A stretch of 64,000 bases of DNA from Sulfurospirillum sp036802865 (GTDB lineage Bacteria > Campylobacterota > Campylobacteria > Campylobacterales > Sulfurospirillaceae), in assembly GCF_036802865.1 (NCBI RefSeq), contig NZ_DAIRVK010000003.1, positions 225,557-289,556 of the forward strand, given 5' to 3'. Both the position numbers and the translations under genes were made by a program. The notes below the pieces were generated by a model. It was not told where the DNA came from and made no database searches. It was given only the letters and a program-made list of their open reading frames with translations. Shown in pieces: positions 8,294 through 15,731 of the stretch (the stretch's first letter is position 1; every line of letters starts with the position of its first letter).

Positions 8294-9895
8294 ATGTTAT
8301 CCACCATTCGCGCCAAACTGATTTTTCTGTTGGTTGTTGTACTTTTAGGCACTGCCAGCCTTAGTTATCTCCTCATCTCCAATTCCATAAAAACAAAAGT
8401 GACTGTAAACGAAGTGCAAGCAGCAGATGATATTGCAAAACGTACCAATGAGCTTTTAGTACATGCAAGAGGACACCAAATTAGTTTTAATCCTAAAATG
8501 ATGGAGAGTTACTATAAATCGCTGGATGCCCTTCTTCAGGATGTCAAAGAGCTAGAACCCGTTTTGTTAAATAAAGAAAATATTGCTCTTTTAACTCAAA
8601 TTAAAAAAACTGCTCTTGAAACAAAACAAGCAAGTGACGAGCGTTTTCCAATCGTAAACAAATATAAAGAAACTATCAATAGTCCAGAATTTTTAACTAC
8701 AGATGATGGCAAAAAATATACACTGGTCACAAACCAAGGACGCGAAAGTTTTGTAAAGCTTTTAGAAGCATCTGAGAAACTTTCTGATTCGATCGAAGCT
8801 TATGAAAACGACTTAGTAGATAGATCTATTCTTTTGGGTATCATCATGTCTGTAGGAATTTTTATTGCCGCCATTTTAGTTTTTTGGTTTGTTGCCAGTC
8901 AAATTAAACGCTCGATTGAATCAGCAACTAAAGAGTGCGAATACATTGGCAATACGAAAGATTTAAGTCATGGTGTTTCTATCCAAGGAAACGATGAAAT
9001 CTCTCATATTATGCAAACGGTCAATAACCTCCTTAAACAACTCTGTCTTACCATTGATGATGCCAAGCGTACCGCTTTGGAAAACGCAGCTGTTGCAGAA
9101 GAACTCTCATCAACCTCACTTCAAATCGGCAAGCGTACGGAAGATGCGGCCAAAGAAGTGAATGAAACCGTACAGGCAACCAATGCCGTTGCCTCTATCT
9201 TAAAAACAAGCGAAGAGAGTTCAAACCATTCAGGAACGGTCATTCAAAATGTTGCTACAGAGCTCAATGATTCTTCCAAAGAAGTGCTTGCTGTCTCTTC
9301 TGATCTTCAAACGATTGTCGTTGGTCAAACCGATCTTTCAAGTCGCCTTGAACACCTTGACCAAGAAGTGGCACAAGTACAACAAGTCCTTGCGGTTATC
9401 TCAGACATTGCAGAACAAACCAACCTTTTAGCCCTAAATGCGGCTATTGAAGCGGCACGTGCAGGTGAGCATGGTCGTGGATTTGCTGTTGTTGCAGACG
9501 AAGTACGAAAACTAGCAGAGCGTACACAAAAAAGCCTTGTGGAAAGCAATGCTACCGTTGCCGTCATCGTCCAATCCGTCAGTACAGCAACCGATATTAT
9601 GAAACGAAGTGCGGGTGAGATTCAAGCCCTTGGTGTTCGTGCTGAAAACACACAAACGCTTATGCTCAAAACGGTTGATAATATGACTGAAGCCAAAAAG
9701 CTTGCCATTGATACGGCAAAAGATGCACAAGCAGGCAGTGCCAAAGCAGATGAAGTACTCAATCGTATCAATAACATTCATCAACTCTCCACAACCAATG
9801 CAAGAAGTGTCGAAGAGATAGCCTCTGCGGCGGAGCACCTCTCTAAACTTTCTGACAATCTAAGCCATGCGCTTAATGCATTTAAAACAGCCTAA
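8294..9895 (+). CDS. Methyl-accepting chemotaxis protein (second of three paralogues)
   Basis: Same 533-aa layout as the preceding receptor: two membrane helices (about 8-30 and 178-200), a periplasmic helical sensor domain, a HAMP-like region and a long signalling coiled coil with the same EQTNLLALNAAIEAARAGEH tip. The stretch from about residue 255 to the end is almost identical to the first receptor at the protein level, whereas the sensor region is much more diverged. This points to duplication followed by divergence of ligand specificity, perhaps with gene conversion keeping the signalling part alike. The next gene starts 9 nt after the stop, so the dioxygenase is probably co-transcribed. 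Confidence 0.95.
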   Translation: MLSTIRAKLIFLLVVVLLGTASLSYLLISNSIKTKVTVNEVQAADDIAKRTNELLVHARGHQISFNPKMMESYYKSLDALLQDVKELEPVLLNKENIALLTQIKKTALETKQASDERFPIVNKYKETINSPEFLTTDDGKKYTLVTNQGRESFVKLLEASEKLSDSIEAYENDLVDRSILLGIIMSVGIFIAAILVFWFVASQIKRSIESATKECEYIGNTKDLSHGVSIQGNDEISHIMQTVNNLLKQLCLTIDDAKRTALENAAVAEELSSTSLQIGKRTEDAAKEVNETVQATNAVASILKTSEESSNHSGTVIQNVATELNDSSKEVLAVSSDLQTIVVGQTDLSSRLEHLDQEVAQVQQVLAVISDIAEQTNLLALNAAIEAARAGEHGRGFAVVADEVRKLAERTQKSLVESNATVAVIVQSVSTATDIMKRSAGEIQALGVRAENTQTLMLKTVDNMTEAKKLAIDTAKDAQAGSAKADEVLNRINNIHQLSTTNARSVEEIASAAEHLSKLSDNLSHALNAFKTA

Positions 9896-9904
9896 GGAGG
9901 GGTA

Positions 9905-10681
9905 ATGTCAGAAATCATGCCTAGCCTCTTTTTGGGGCATGGCTCTCCCATGAATTTAATTTTGGAAAACAGTTTTACGGAAGCACTGGAAGCACTCTCA
10001 CACGAGCTTCCTAGCCCCAAAGCCATCCTTGTTATTTCAGCACACTGGTACACCAACCAAACAGCTGTGAGCATGAGCTCAGGCATTGCGTACGAAACGC
10101 TGTACGATTTTTATGGTTTTCCTCCTGCTTTATATGAGTTAAGCTACGCATCACCTAGTAACAACACACTTTCAAAGCGTATTGCAGCCCTTTTAGATGC
10201 ACCTCTGGTAGAGCGTGGACTTGACCATGGCGCATGGATGCCTTTGTACTATCTTTTCCCCAAAGCCAGTATTCCTGTTATCCAACTGAGTATCAACAAA
10301 AATTTACCCTTGATTGCACATGTCAAAATCGGTGAACAACTGCAAGTGCTCAGAGAAGAAGGTATTATGATCATCGGAAGTGGCAATCTCACGCATAATT
10401 TAGGTATGGTCGATTTTTACAATATCAATGCCCCTGCCGTAGCGTGGGCTAAAAATGTCGATACTTTCATCGATAAAGCCTTTACGTCTAACGATATAGA
10501 AAGCCTTATACGCATTGAAGAGCGATGCCCTGATTTTAAAATGGCACATCCAATCATTGACCATTATTTGCCGCTACTCTATATTGCAGGAACACGGCAT
10601 GAAAAAGATGCCCTCACCAGCATCACACCTCTTTTTCAAAATGCCAGTCTTTCTATGAGAGGATTTATGCTTCAAAGCTAA
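9905..10681 (+). CDS. LigB-type extradiol dioxygenase (DODA/YgiD family)
   Basis: The 258-aa protein matches the class III ring-opening dioxygenase family that includes E. coli YgiD and plant DOPA dioxygenase. Likely metal and catalytic histidines are in the segments FLGHGSPMN, VISAHWYTN, RGLDHGAWMPL and GSGNLTHNLG. Family members open catechol-type rings using a divalent metal, but the natural bacterial substrate is unknown. The ATG follows a strong SD (GGAGG) placed directly after the stop of the second chemoreceptor, suggesting co-transcription. An intrinsic terminator follows. Confidence 0.88.
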   Translation: MSEIMPSLFLGHGSPMNLILENSFTEALEALSHELPSPKAILVISAHWYTNQTAVSMSSGIAYETLYDFYGFPPALYELSYASPSNNTLSKRIAALLDAPLVERGLDHGAWMPLYYLFPKASIPVIQLSINKNLPLIAHVKIGEQLQVLREEGIMIIGSGNLTHNLGMVDFYNINAPAVAWAKNVDTFIDKAFTSNDIESLIRIEERCPDFKMAHPIIDHYLPLLYIAGTRHEKDALTSITPLFQNASLSMRGFMLQS

Positions 10682-10690
10682 AGGAATGTA

Positions 10691-10732
10691 AAAAAACCTT
10701 CAATCCAGCACACGTTCATTGAAGGTTTTTTT
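10691..10732 (+). terminator. Rho-independent terminator after the dioxygenase gene
   Basis: The arms AAAAAACCTTCAAT and ATTGAAGGTTTTTT flank a loop of about 13 nt; the right arm runs into a T7 tract. It lies 10 nt after the stop codon and closes the receptor/dioxygenase transcript before the third chemoreceptor. Confidence 0.85.
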
Positions 10733-10838
10733 CCTGATATTACGCATTTTACTATGCCTATCTCACGCTAAATCTCACACACAACAACTACAATTTATGC
10801 TAATATATAAATTAAATATGAATTGTAAGGAATATTTT

Positions 10839-12443
10839 ATGTTTAAGACAATCCGCTCAAAACTTGTGATGTTATTTCTCATCATTTTAACAGGAACTAT
10901 CTGTTTAAGTTACCTTCTCATTTCAAATACTGCTAGTGCAGAAGTTGCCGTCAAAAAAGTTCAGGTCATTGAAAAAATCACACGTGACACGGCTGAGCTT
11001 TTGATGCAATCACGTGGCTATCAAATTACATTTGTGCCTGTATTTATGGAAAAGTCCATTGAGGCGGAGAGAACCCTTGCACGACACCTTAATGAATTGC
11101 AACCTTTACTCACCAGTGAACGAGACATCGCTCTTTTTAAAGAGATTAAAACAGGCGTTGATGCCTTTGCCGAATCGACCCTCCCTCGTTTTGAACTTCT
11201 CACAAAATACAAAAAAGCAACCGATACACCAGAGTTTTTAGCGACAGAGGATGGTAAAAAGTTTACTGTGCTGACCAATAAAGGAAGAGATGGGTTTATT
11301 ATCATCTCTAAAAAAGCCGATGAACTTTCTAAAGCCATTGAAGAAGAAGAAAAAGCATCTTTAGCAAATGCTCGAATATTGGGTATTTCGCTTGCTTTGA
11401 GTGTACTCATTATCACCAATTTCTTCTTCTGGTTCGTAGCTTCACACATTAAAAAATCGTTAGAAATCGCGACCAAAGAGTGCCAATACATTGGTCAGAG
11501 CAAAGACTTAATGCATACCATAGAGACGCATGGTGAAGATGAGATTGCAACCATGATGCAAACGGTCAATGCTTTGCTCACCCAAATAAGCCAAACCATA
11601 GACGATGCTAAACGTACCGCTACGGAAAATGCAGCAGTTGCGGAGGAACTTTCATCGACATCCATGCAAATAGGAAAACGCACCGAAGAGACTGATCAAG
11701 AGGTTGATCATGCGGTCGAGACCACTAAAAGAGTTGCTACGATTTTACACGCCAGCGAAGAAAATGCGGGACATGCAGGCAGCGTGATGCAAAATGTGGC
11801 AAATGAGCTTAACAACGCTTCCTCCGAAGTCCTTGCTGTCTCCTCTAACCTTCAAACGGTCGTTGTCAATCAAACCGATCTCTCGGCTCGTTTAGAACAA
11901 CTCAATCAAGAAGTCAATCAAGTACAACAAGTGCTTTCTGTCATTGCAGACATCGCTGAACAAACCAATCTTTTAGCCCTCAATGCCGCCATTGAAGCAG
12001 CCAGAGCGGGAGAGCATGGACGTGGTTTTGCTGTCGTTGCCGATGAAGTACGAAAGCTTGCTGAACGTACCCAAAAAAGCCTCGTGGAGAGTAACTCAAC
12101 CGTAGCCGTCATCACCCAATCGGTGGCTACCTCTTCAGAACTTATGAAGAAAAATGCCAAAGAGATTCAATCGCTTGGAAACAGAGCAGAAAACACACAA
12201 CAACTCATGCTTCAAACCGTCAACAATATGAATGAAACAGCTGCTATTGCAGAGGGTGCAGCCAAAGAGGCAAAAAATGGAAGTATCGAAGCCAATTCAA
12301 TGTTAGAGCGTGTCCATACCATCCATAAACTCACCTCAACCAACGCACGAAGTGTCGAAGAGATCGCTAGTGCCGCAGAGCATCTCGCAAAACTCTCCAC
12401 CACACTGAGCAACGCCCTCTCCGTCTTTAAAACAAACGCGTAA
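10839..12443 (+). CDS. Methyl-accepting chemotaxis protein (third paralogue)
   Basis: I place the start at the ATG at 10839 (MFKTIRSKLVMLF), which has AAGGAA upstream and gives 534 aa, in line with the two 533-aa paralogues; the longer open frame from 10719 would begin inside the preceding terminator. Layout as in the paralogues: membrane helices near residues 8-30 and 178-200, periplasmic sensor, HAMP-like linker, signalling tip EQTNLLALNAAIEAARAGEH. It is the most diverged of the three, in both sensor and signalling parts. It has its own promoter region after the terminator. Confidence 0.94.
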   Translation: MFKTIRSKLVMLFLIILTGTICLSYLLISNTASAEVAVKKVQVIEKITRDTAELLMQSRGYQITFVPVFMEKSIEAERTLARHLNELQPLLTSERDIALFKEIKTGVDAFAESTLPRFELLTKYKKATDTPEFLATEDGKKFTVLTNKGRDGFIIISKKADELSKAIEEEEKASLANARILGISLALSVLIITNFFFWFVASHIKKSLEIATKECQYIGQSKDLMHTIETHGEDEIATMMQTVNALLTQISQTIDDAKRTATENAAVAEELSSTSMQIGKRTEETDQEVDHAVETTKRVATILHASEENAGHAGSVMQNVANELNNASSEVLAVSSNLQTVVVNQTDLSARLEQLNQEVNQVQQVLSVIADIAEQTNLLALNAAIEAARAGEHGRGFAVVADEVRKLAERTQKSLVESNSTVAVITQSVATSSELMKKNAKEIQSLGNRAENTQQLMLQTVNNMNETAAIAEGAAKEAKNGSIEANSMLERVHTIHKLTSTNARSVEEIASAAEHLAKLSTTLSNALSVFKTNA

Positions 12444-12455
12444 CATACTACTACG

Positions 12456-12480
12456 GCTAAGCCCTATTTTAGGGCTTAGC
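12456..12480. terminator. Bidirectional hairpin between third chemoreceptor and olsF-like gene
   Basis: An 11-bp perfect stem (GCTAAGCCCTA / TAGGGCTTAGC) with a 3-nt loop lies between two convergent genes. T-tracts are weak on both sides, so termination efficiency is uncertain. Confidence 0.6.
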
Positions 12481-12484
12481 GTGT

Positions 12485-14200
12485 TTATTCCCCTTTGATA
12501 TACCGCGCTTTTTTCGCCTCTTTTATCTTCGTAATATCCACTAAAATAAAACTGTCAACACAATTCGCAAACTCTTTGTCAATGTTAAAGTCTAAAAAGC
12601 AGATGCCACCCTCTTCGCAAAGCTCGGTGTACTGTTTGTAAAGTGTTGGCACACTTAAGTCCATATGCGAGAGTTGTTCTTTGAGAGCGGTGAAATCCTC
12701 TTTATAGTCATCTCCTTTAAAAAATGCCTGCGCCTCTTCACGTTCGATCTTACTCATAAAAAAGCCATTTCGAGCACTCACTAATGTCTTGGGCGAGGTA
12801 AAATAAAGCGAGTAAAAAGTAATGATCAGATTTTTAGCAATCTTCGGATAAACATCACTCAAACTCACAGGTCCATACATATAGCGAATGTGGGGATTTT
12901 TAAACAGATACGCCCCAATACCTTGCCACAGATAATCAAGCGCCCGTGTCCCCCAATAACGCGGTTGCACAAAACTACGACCTAACTCGATGGAATTATG
13001 TAAATAAGGCTCAAAATCGGGGGTAAATTCAAAAAGTGTTTGCGAATAAAACCCATCTACTCCAAAATATTCGCTGACATAATTGGCTTCACCAATGCGG
13101 TATGCACCAACAACTTCAAGTTCTTCGTCATCCCACAGCACGATGTGTTTGTAGTGCTTATCAAACGCGTCCACATCTCGTTTTCCACCCGTTCCCTCTT
13201 CCACTTTGCGAAACGTAAACTCTCTTAAACGCCCTATCTCTTTCATTAAAATAGAACCACTCTCACACTCGTACAAGTAGATCTTTTTGCCATCATTGGT
13301 TTGTCCCAAAAGAGTCGATTTTTTAAGCTCAGCCCTTATGGCTTTACGCTCTTCAGGATGAGCAATCGCTGTTTGTGTCGCAAAAACTCCCTTTTTCCCT
13401 CGACTGATTTTGTAAAGGTGTTTCTTTAAAAGATTAATCAGTGTTGTATCGCTCAGTTCAGACTTCTGAAGCGTTTTAAAGGTAATCATCTCACCGATTT
13501 TAAAGCTAATGACTTTCGAGCGTTTTTTAAACATCTCGCTTGCAAGTAAAAACGTTGAGAGTTTTTTGTTAATCATCGAGAGTGTGTAAAAAAGAGGTGA
13601 ATTTTTCGCATCAATAAAAACAGGAAGAATGGGAGAATTGCTCTTTTGTGCAAATTTCAAAAACCCTTTTTTCCACTTCGCATCCTTAATGCCAGTCGGA
13701 TGCGCACGTGAAACTTCACCCGAAGGAAAGACGATCAACGCTTCGTCATTCTCCAGTGCATCGTAAACCTTTTTGATCGACTCTTTAGCGGTTGTACCAC
13801 TCAGATTGTCAATCGGAATAAGAATACCACTGAGCGGTTCTATCTGCATGAGCACATCGTTTGCTAGGACTTTAACATCACTTCGTATCTCCTTGATGAG
13901 CGCAATAAGCGCTAACGCATCGAGTGCCCCCAAAGGATGGTTTGCAATGATGATAACACGACCGGAGGATGGAATGTTGGCTTTATCTTTATTGGAAACA
14001 GTGTATCCAAAATTAAAATACTCTAACACTGCCTCAACAAAATCAAACCCACGATACGCCTCTCCATGGACTAAAAAGTCGTTGATCTCATCTTGGTGCA
14101 ATAGCTTCTTGAGCAGATAAACAACGAAATTTCTCACCATACTGGGATAATACACGATACTAGGGTACTTGAGACTTAACGTTTTTTCTACATCGACCAT
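12485..14200 (-). CDS. Two-domain acyltransferase, OlsF-like (probable ornithine lipid synthase)
   Basis: The 571-aa protein joins two acyl transfer domains. The N-terminal half is a PlsC/lysophospholipid-acyltransferase type, with NHPLGALDAL (catalytic His and Asp) near residue 86 and VFPSGEVSRAHPTG near residue 155. The C-terminal half, after about residue 280, resembles the hemolysin/OlsB-type acyl-ACP N-acyltransferases (YRIGEANYVSEYF, ELGRSFVQPRYWG). This order is that of OlsF, which makes ornithine lipid in one polypeptide: the OlsB-like part N-acylates ornithine and the OlsA-like part adds the second acyl chain. A Pho-box-like promoter lies upstream and phoU/phoB/phoR are divergent next to it. 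Ornithine lipids replace phospholipids when phosphate is scarce, so context and domains agree. The exact substrate is inferred. Confidence 0.75.
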   Translation of the reverse strand: MVDVEKTLSLKYPSIVYYPSMVRNFVVYLLKKLLHQDEINDFLVHGEAYRGFDFVEAVLEYFNFGYTVSNKDKANIPSSGRVIIIANHPLGALDALALIALIKEIRSDVKVLANDVLMQIEPLSGILIPIDNLSGTTAKESIKKVYDALENDEALIVFPSGEVSRAHPTGIKDAKWKKGFLKFAQKSNSPILPVFIDAKNSPLFYTLSMINKKLSTFLLASEMFKKRSKVISFKIGEMITFKTLQKSELSDTTLINLLKKHLYKISRGKKGVFATQTAIAHPEERKAIRAELKKSTLLGQTNDGKKIYLYECESGSILMKEIGRLREFTFRKVEEGTGGKRDVDAFDKHYKHIVLWDDEELEVVGAYRIGEANYVSEYFGVDGFYSQTLFEFTPDFEPYLHNSIELGRSFVQPRYWGTRALDYLWQGIGAYLFKNPHIRYMYGPVSLSDVYPKIAKNLIITFYSLYFTSPKTLVSARNGFFMSKIEREEAQAFFKGDDYKEDFTALKEQLSHMDLSVPTLYKQYTELCEEGGICFLDFNIDKEFANCVDSFILVDITKIKEAKKARYIKGE

Positions 14201-14228
14201 TGAATACTCCTTGGTACTTTTTTGGTAG

Positions 14229-14263
14229 ATTATAAAAGGAGCTGATTACGATGTGGTAACGTT
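14229..14263 (-). promoter_or_regulatory. Pho-box-like promoter of the olsF-like gene
   Basis: The plus strand at 14244-14263 reads GATTACGATGTGGTAACGTT: repeats GATTACG and GGTAACG with a 4-bp spacer. Read toward the olsF-like gene, the box ends 9 nt before a perfect TATAAT (14229-14234), followed by SD AAGGAG and the ATG at 14200. Orientation and spacing match the pstS copy. Confidence 0.72.
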
Positions 14264-14274
14264 GGAGGCGTTTT

Positions 14275-14309
14275 TATGTTACCATATTGTAATGAATTAA
14301 AACTACAAT
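14275..14309 (+). promoter_or_regulatory. Pho-box-like promoter of phoU
   Basis: The minus strand of 14275-14294 reads CATTACAATATGGTAACATA: repeats CATTACA and GGTAACA with a 4-bp spacer. Read toward phoU, the box ends 9 nt before TACAAT (14304-14309), and SD GTAAGGA follows before the ATG at 14337. It lies back to back with the olsF box, 11 bp away, so one regulator could drive both divergent genes. Confidence 0.7.
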
Positions 14310-14336
14310 AATGTCAAAATATTGTAAGGAAAACGT

Positions 14337-15005
14337 ATGCTTCAAAAATATGAAGAGAGCCTCATCGAAATCAAAAAAATGCTTTTGGGGCTAGGTTCTG
14401 AAATCATTATGGCAAGTGAAAAAGCATTGAGTGGTATGGAAAGTTTAGATGTTTCCCGCTTTGAATCTGCTCGAACATTGCTCAAAAATATTGAAAACCA
14501 AGCCAATGCTATCGACAATGAAATCGTTGTAACACTTGCACTTTTTGGTCCTGAAGCGAAAGATCTTCGCAAAATGGTAGCATATTTAAAAATCACAAAT
14601 GAGCTTGTCAAAATTGCTGAAAACATTCGTAGCTTTAGTAAACGCATGGCACTGCATCTTAAAGGTGATGTACCTTTTATCTCGCTGCATGAGTACTCAT
14701 CACACCTGTGCAAAACTGCCTCTAAAGCCGTTACGTTATCGATAGGAACTATCGATATGGGTGACAAAGACACCCTTGAAGATGTTTACCGCAAAGTTAA
14801 AGTTGAAGAGAGTAAGAGTGATGATATTTATTCTATTTTGGAAAAAAACATCTTGAGCGATATGACAAAAACCATTGACCAATCGGCTGATTTTATTCAA
14901 ATTTTAAGTACTATGCGTAAACTAGAGCGTATGGCAGATCGTAGTGTCAACATCGTTCAACTCATGATTTTTTCACGTGTTGGTGGAGAGATGAAAACGT
15001 ATTAA
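14337..15005 (+). CDS. phoU: PhoU family phosphate signalling protein
   Basis: The 222-aa all-helical protein has the two-repeat PhoU layout. Each repeat carries an acidic metal-binding face (DNEIVVTLALFGPEAKDLR near residue 60; RKLERMADRSVNIVQLM near residue 205, where PhoU proteins have ExxxD-type sites). PhoU links the Pst transporter to the PhoR kinase and holds the Pho response off when phosphate is plentiful. Here it has left the pst operon and heads phoU-phoB-phoR instead, with its own Pho-box-like promoter. Start chosen at the ATG with GTAAGGA upstream. Confidence 0.9.
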   Translation: MLQKYEESLIEIKKMLLGLGSEIIMASEKALSGMESLDVSRFESARTLLKNIENQANAIDNEIVVTLALFGPEAKDLRKMVAYLKITNELVKIAENIRSFSKRMALHLKGDVPFISLHEYSSHLCKTASKAVTLSIGTIDMGDKDTLEDVYRKVKVEESKSDDIYSILEKNILSDMTKTIDQSADFIQILSTMRKLERMADRSVNIVQLMIFSRVGGEMKTY

Positions 15006-15015
15006 ATTCTATAAA

Positions 15016-15039
15016 AAACTACCATTAAAGTGGTAGTTT
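15016..15039 (+). terminator. Weak hairpin between phoU and phoB
   Basis: A 9-bp perfect stem (AAACTACCA / TGGTAGTTT) with a 6-nt loop starts 10 nt after the phoU stop. Only three Ts follow, so it is more likely to attenuate or process the transcript than to end it fully. Confidence 0.5.
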
Positions 15040-15059
15040 GTGTAAAAATGAGAGGCTAA

Positions 15060-15731
15060 ATGAAGCAGACTATTTTAATTATTGAAGATGAAGAAGATTT
15101 ACTCGAACTGTTAGAGTATCACTTGCAAAAAGAGGGATACGAGACATTAGGGTTTTTAAATACCAAAAATGTCGAAAAATGTTTACAAGAAGAGCCTATT
15201 GACCTTCTTATCGTTGATCGCAATTTGCCAGGCATTGAAGGAAGCGAATTTGTTGAGTCTTTGCGTAAAAAAGGCTTCTCTCAAGCTGTCATTTTTGTAA
15301 CAGCTAAAGACAGCGATGCCCACATTGAAGAGGGTTTTTTAAGAGGTTGCGACGATTATGTGACAAAACCTTACAACATGAAAGAGCTTTTGCTCCGCAT
15401 CAAAGCCATCCTTTCACGCACATCGCCTGCAAGCAAAAGCACACTTTCATACCGTGACCTTCTTCTCGATCTTGAAGCACACCGCTTATCTGTCAATGAT
15501 AAAGAGGTCGAACTTACCAAATTAGAGTTTGATTTACTTCGCACCATGATCGAAAATAAAAATGCCGTTTTAAGCCGCGAATTCTTATTGGAAAATGTCT
15601 GGAAAAATGAAGACTTCTTTCAAGATAAAACAGTCAATGTTGCCATCAATCGCCTCAAACAAAAGATAGACCCGCATAAAGACAAAGAGTACATTAAGTC
15701 CATTTGGGGAGTAGGATATAGCTTATGCTAA
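15060..15731 (+). CDS. phoB: OmpR/PhoB family response regulator
   Basis: The receiver domain has the acidic pair E9-D10, phosphoacceptor D53 (LLIVDRNLPG), the conserved Thr in VTAKD and Lys in YVTKPY. The C-terminal winged helix (about residues 125-223) has the OmpR-type ending DKTVNVAINRLKQKI and IWGVGYSL. It should bind DNA when phosphorylated by the overlapping kinase gene. Because it lies behind phoU and next to genes with Pho-box-like promoters, PhoB is the best assignment; in Campylobacter the functional equivalent is called PhosR. It probably binds the repeats described upstream of pstS, olsF and phoU (inference). Confidence 0.83.
   Translation: MKQTILIIEDEEDLLELLEYHLQKEGYETLGFLNTKNVEKCLQEEPIDLLIVDRNLPGIEGSEFVESLRKKGFSQAVIFVTAKDSDAHIEEGFLRGCDDYVTKPYNMKELLLRIKAILSRTSPASKSTLSYRDLLLDLEAHRLSVNDKEVELTKLEFDLLRTMIENKNAVLSREFLLENVWKNEDFFQDKTVNVAINRLKQKIDPHKDKEYIKSIWGVGYSLC

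Noticed and set aside
10719..10838. Long N-terminal extension of the third chemoreceptor
   Set aside because: It would begin in the terminator hairpin after the dioxygenase gene, and both paralogues start at the position equivalent to the ATG at 10839.
11021..11491. 156-aa open frame antisense to the third chemoreceptor
   Set aside because: Antisense to a well-supported receptor gene. Similar antisense frames occur in the paralogues at the same places, as expected from the shared codons, not from selection.
14342..14773. 143-aa open frame antisense to phoU
   Set aside because: It lies wholly within phoU on the other strand, has no ribosome binding site of its own and reads as low-complexity Ser/Leu-rich sequence; it is a shadow of the real gene.
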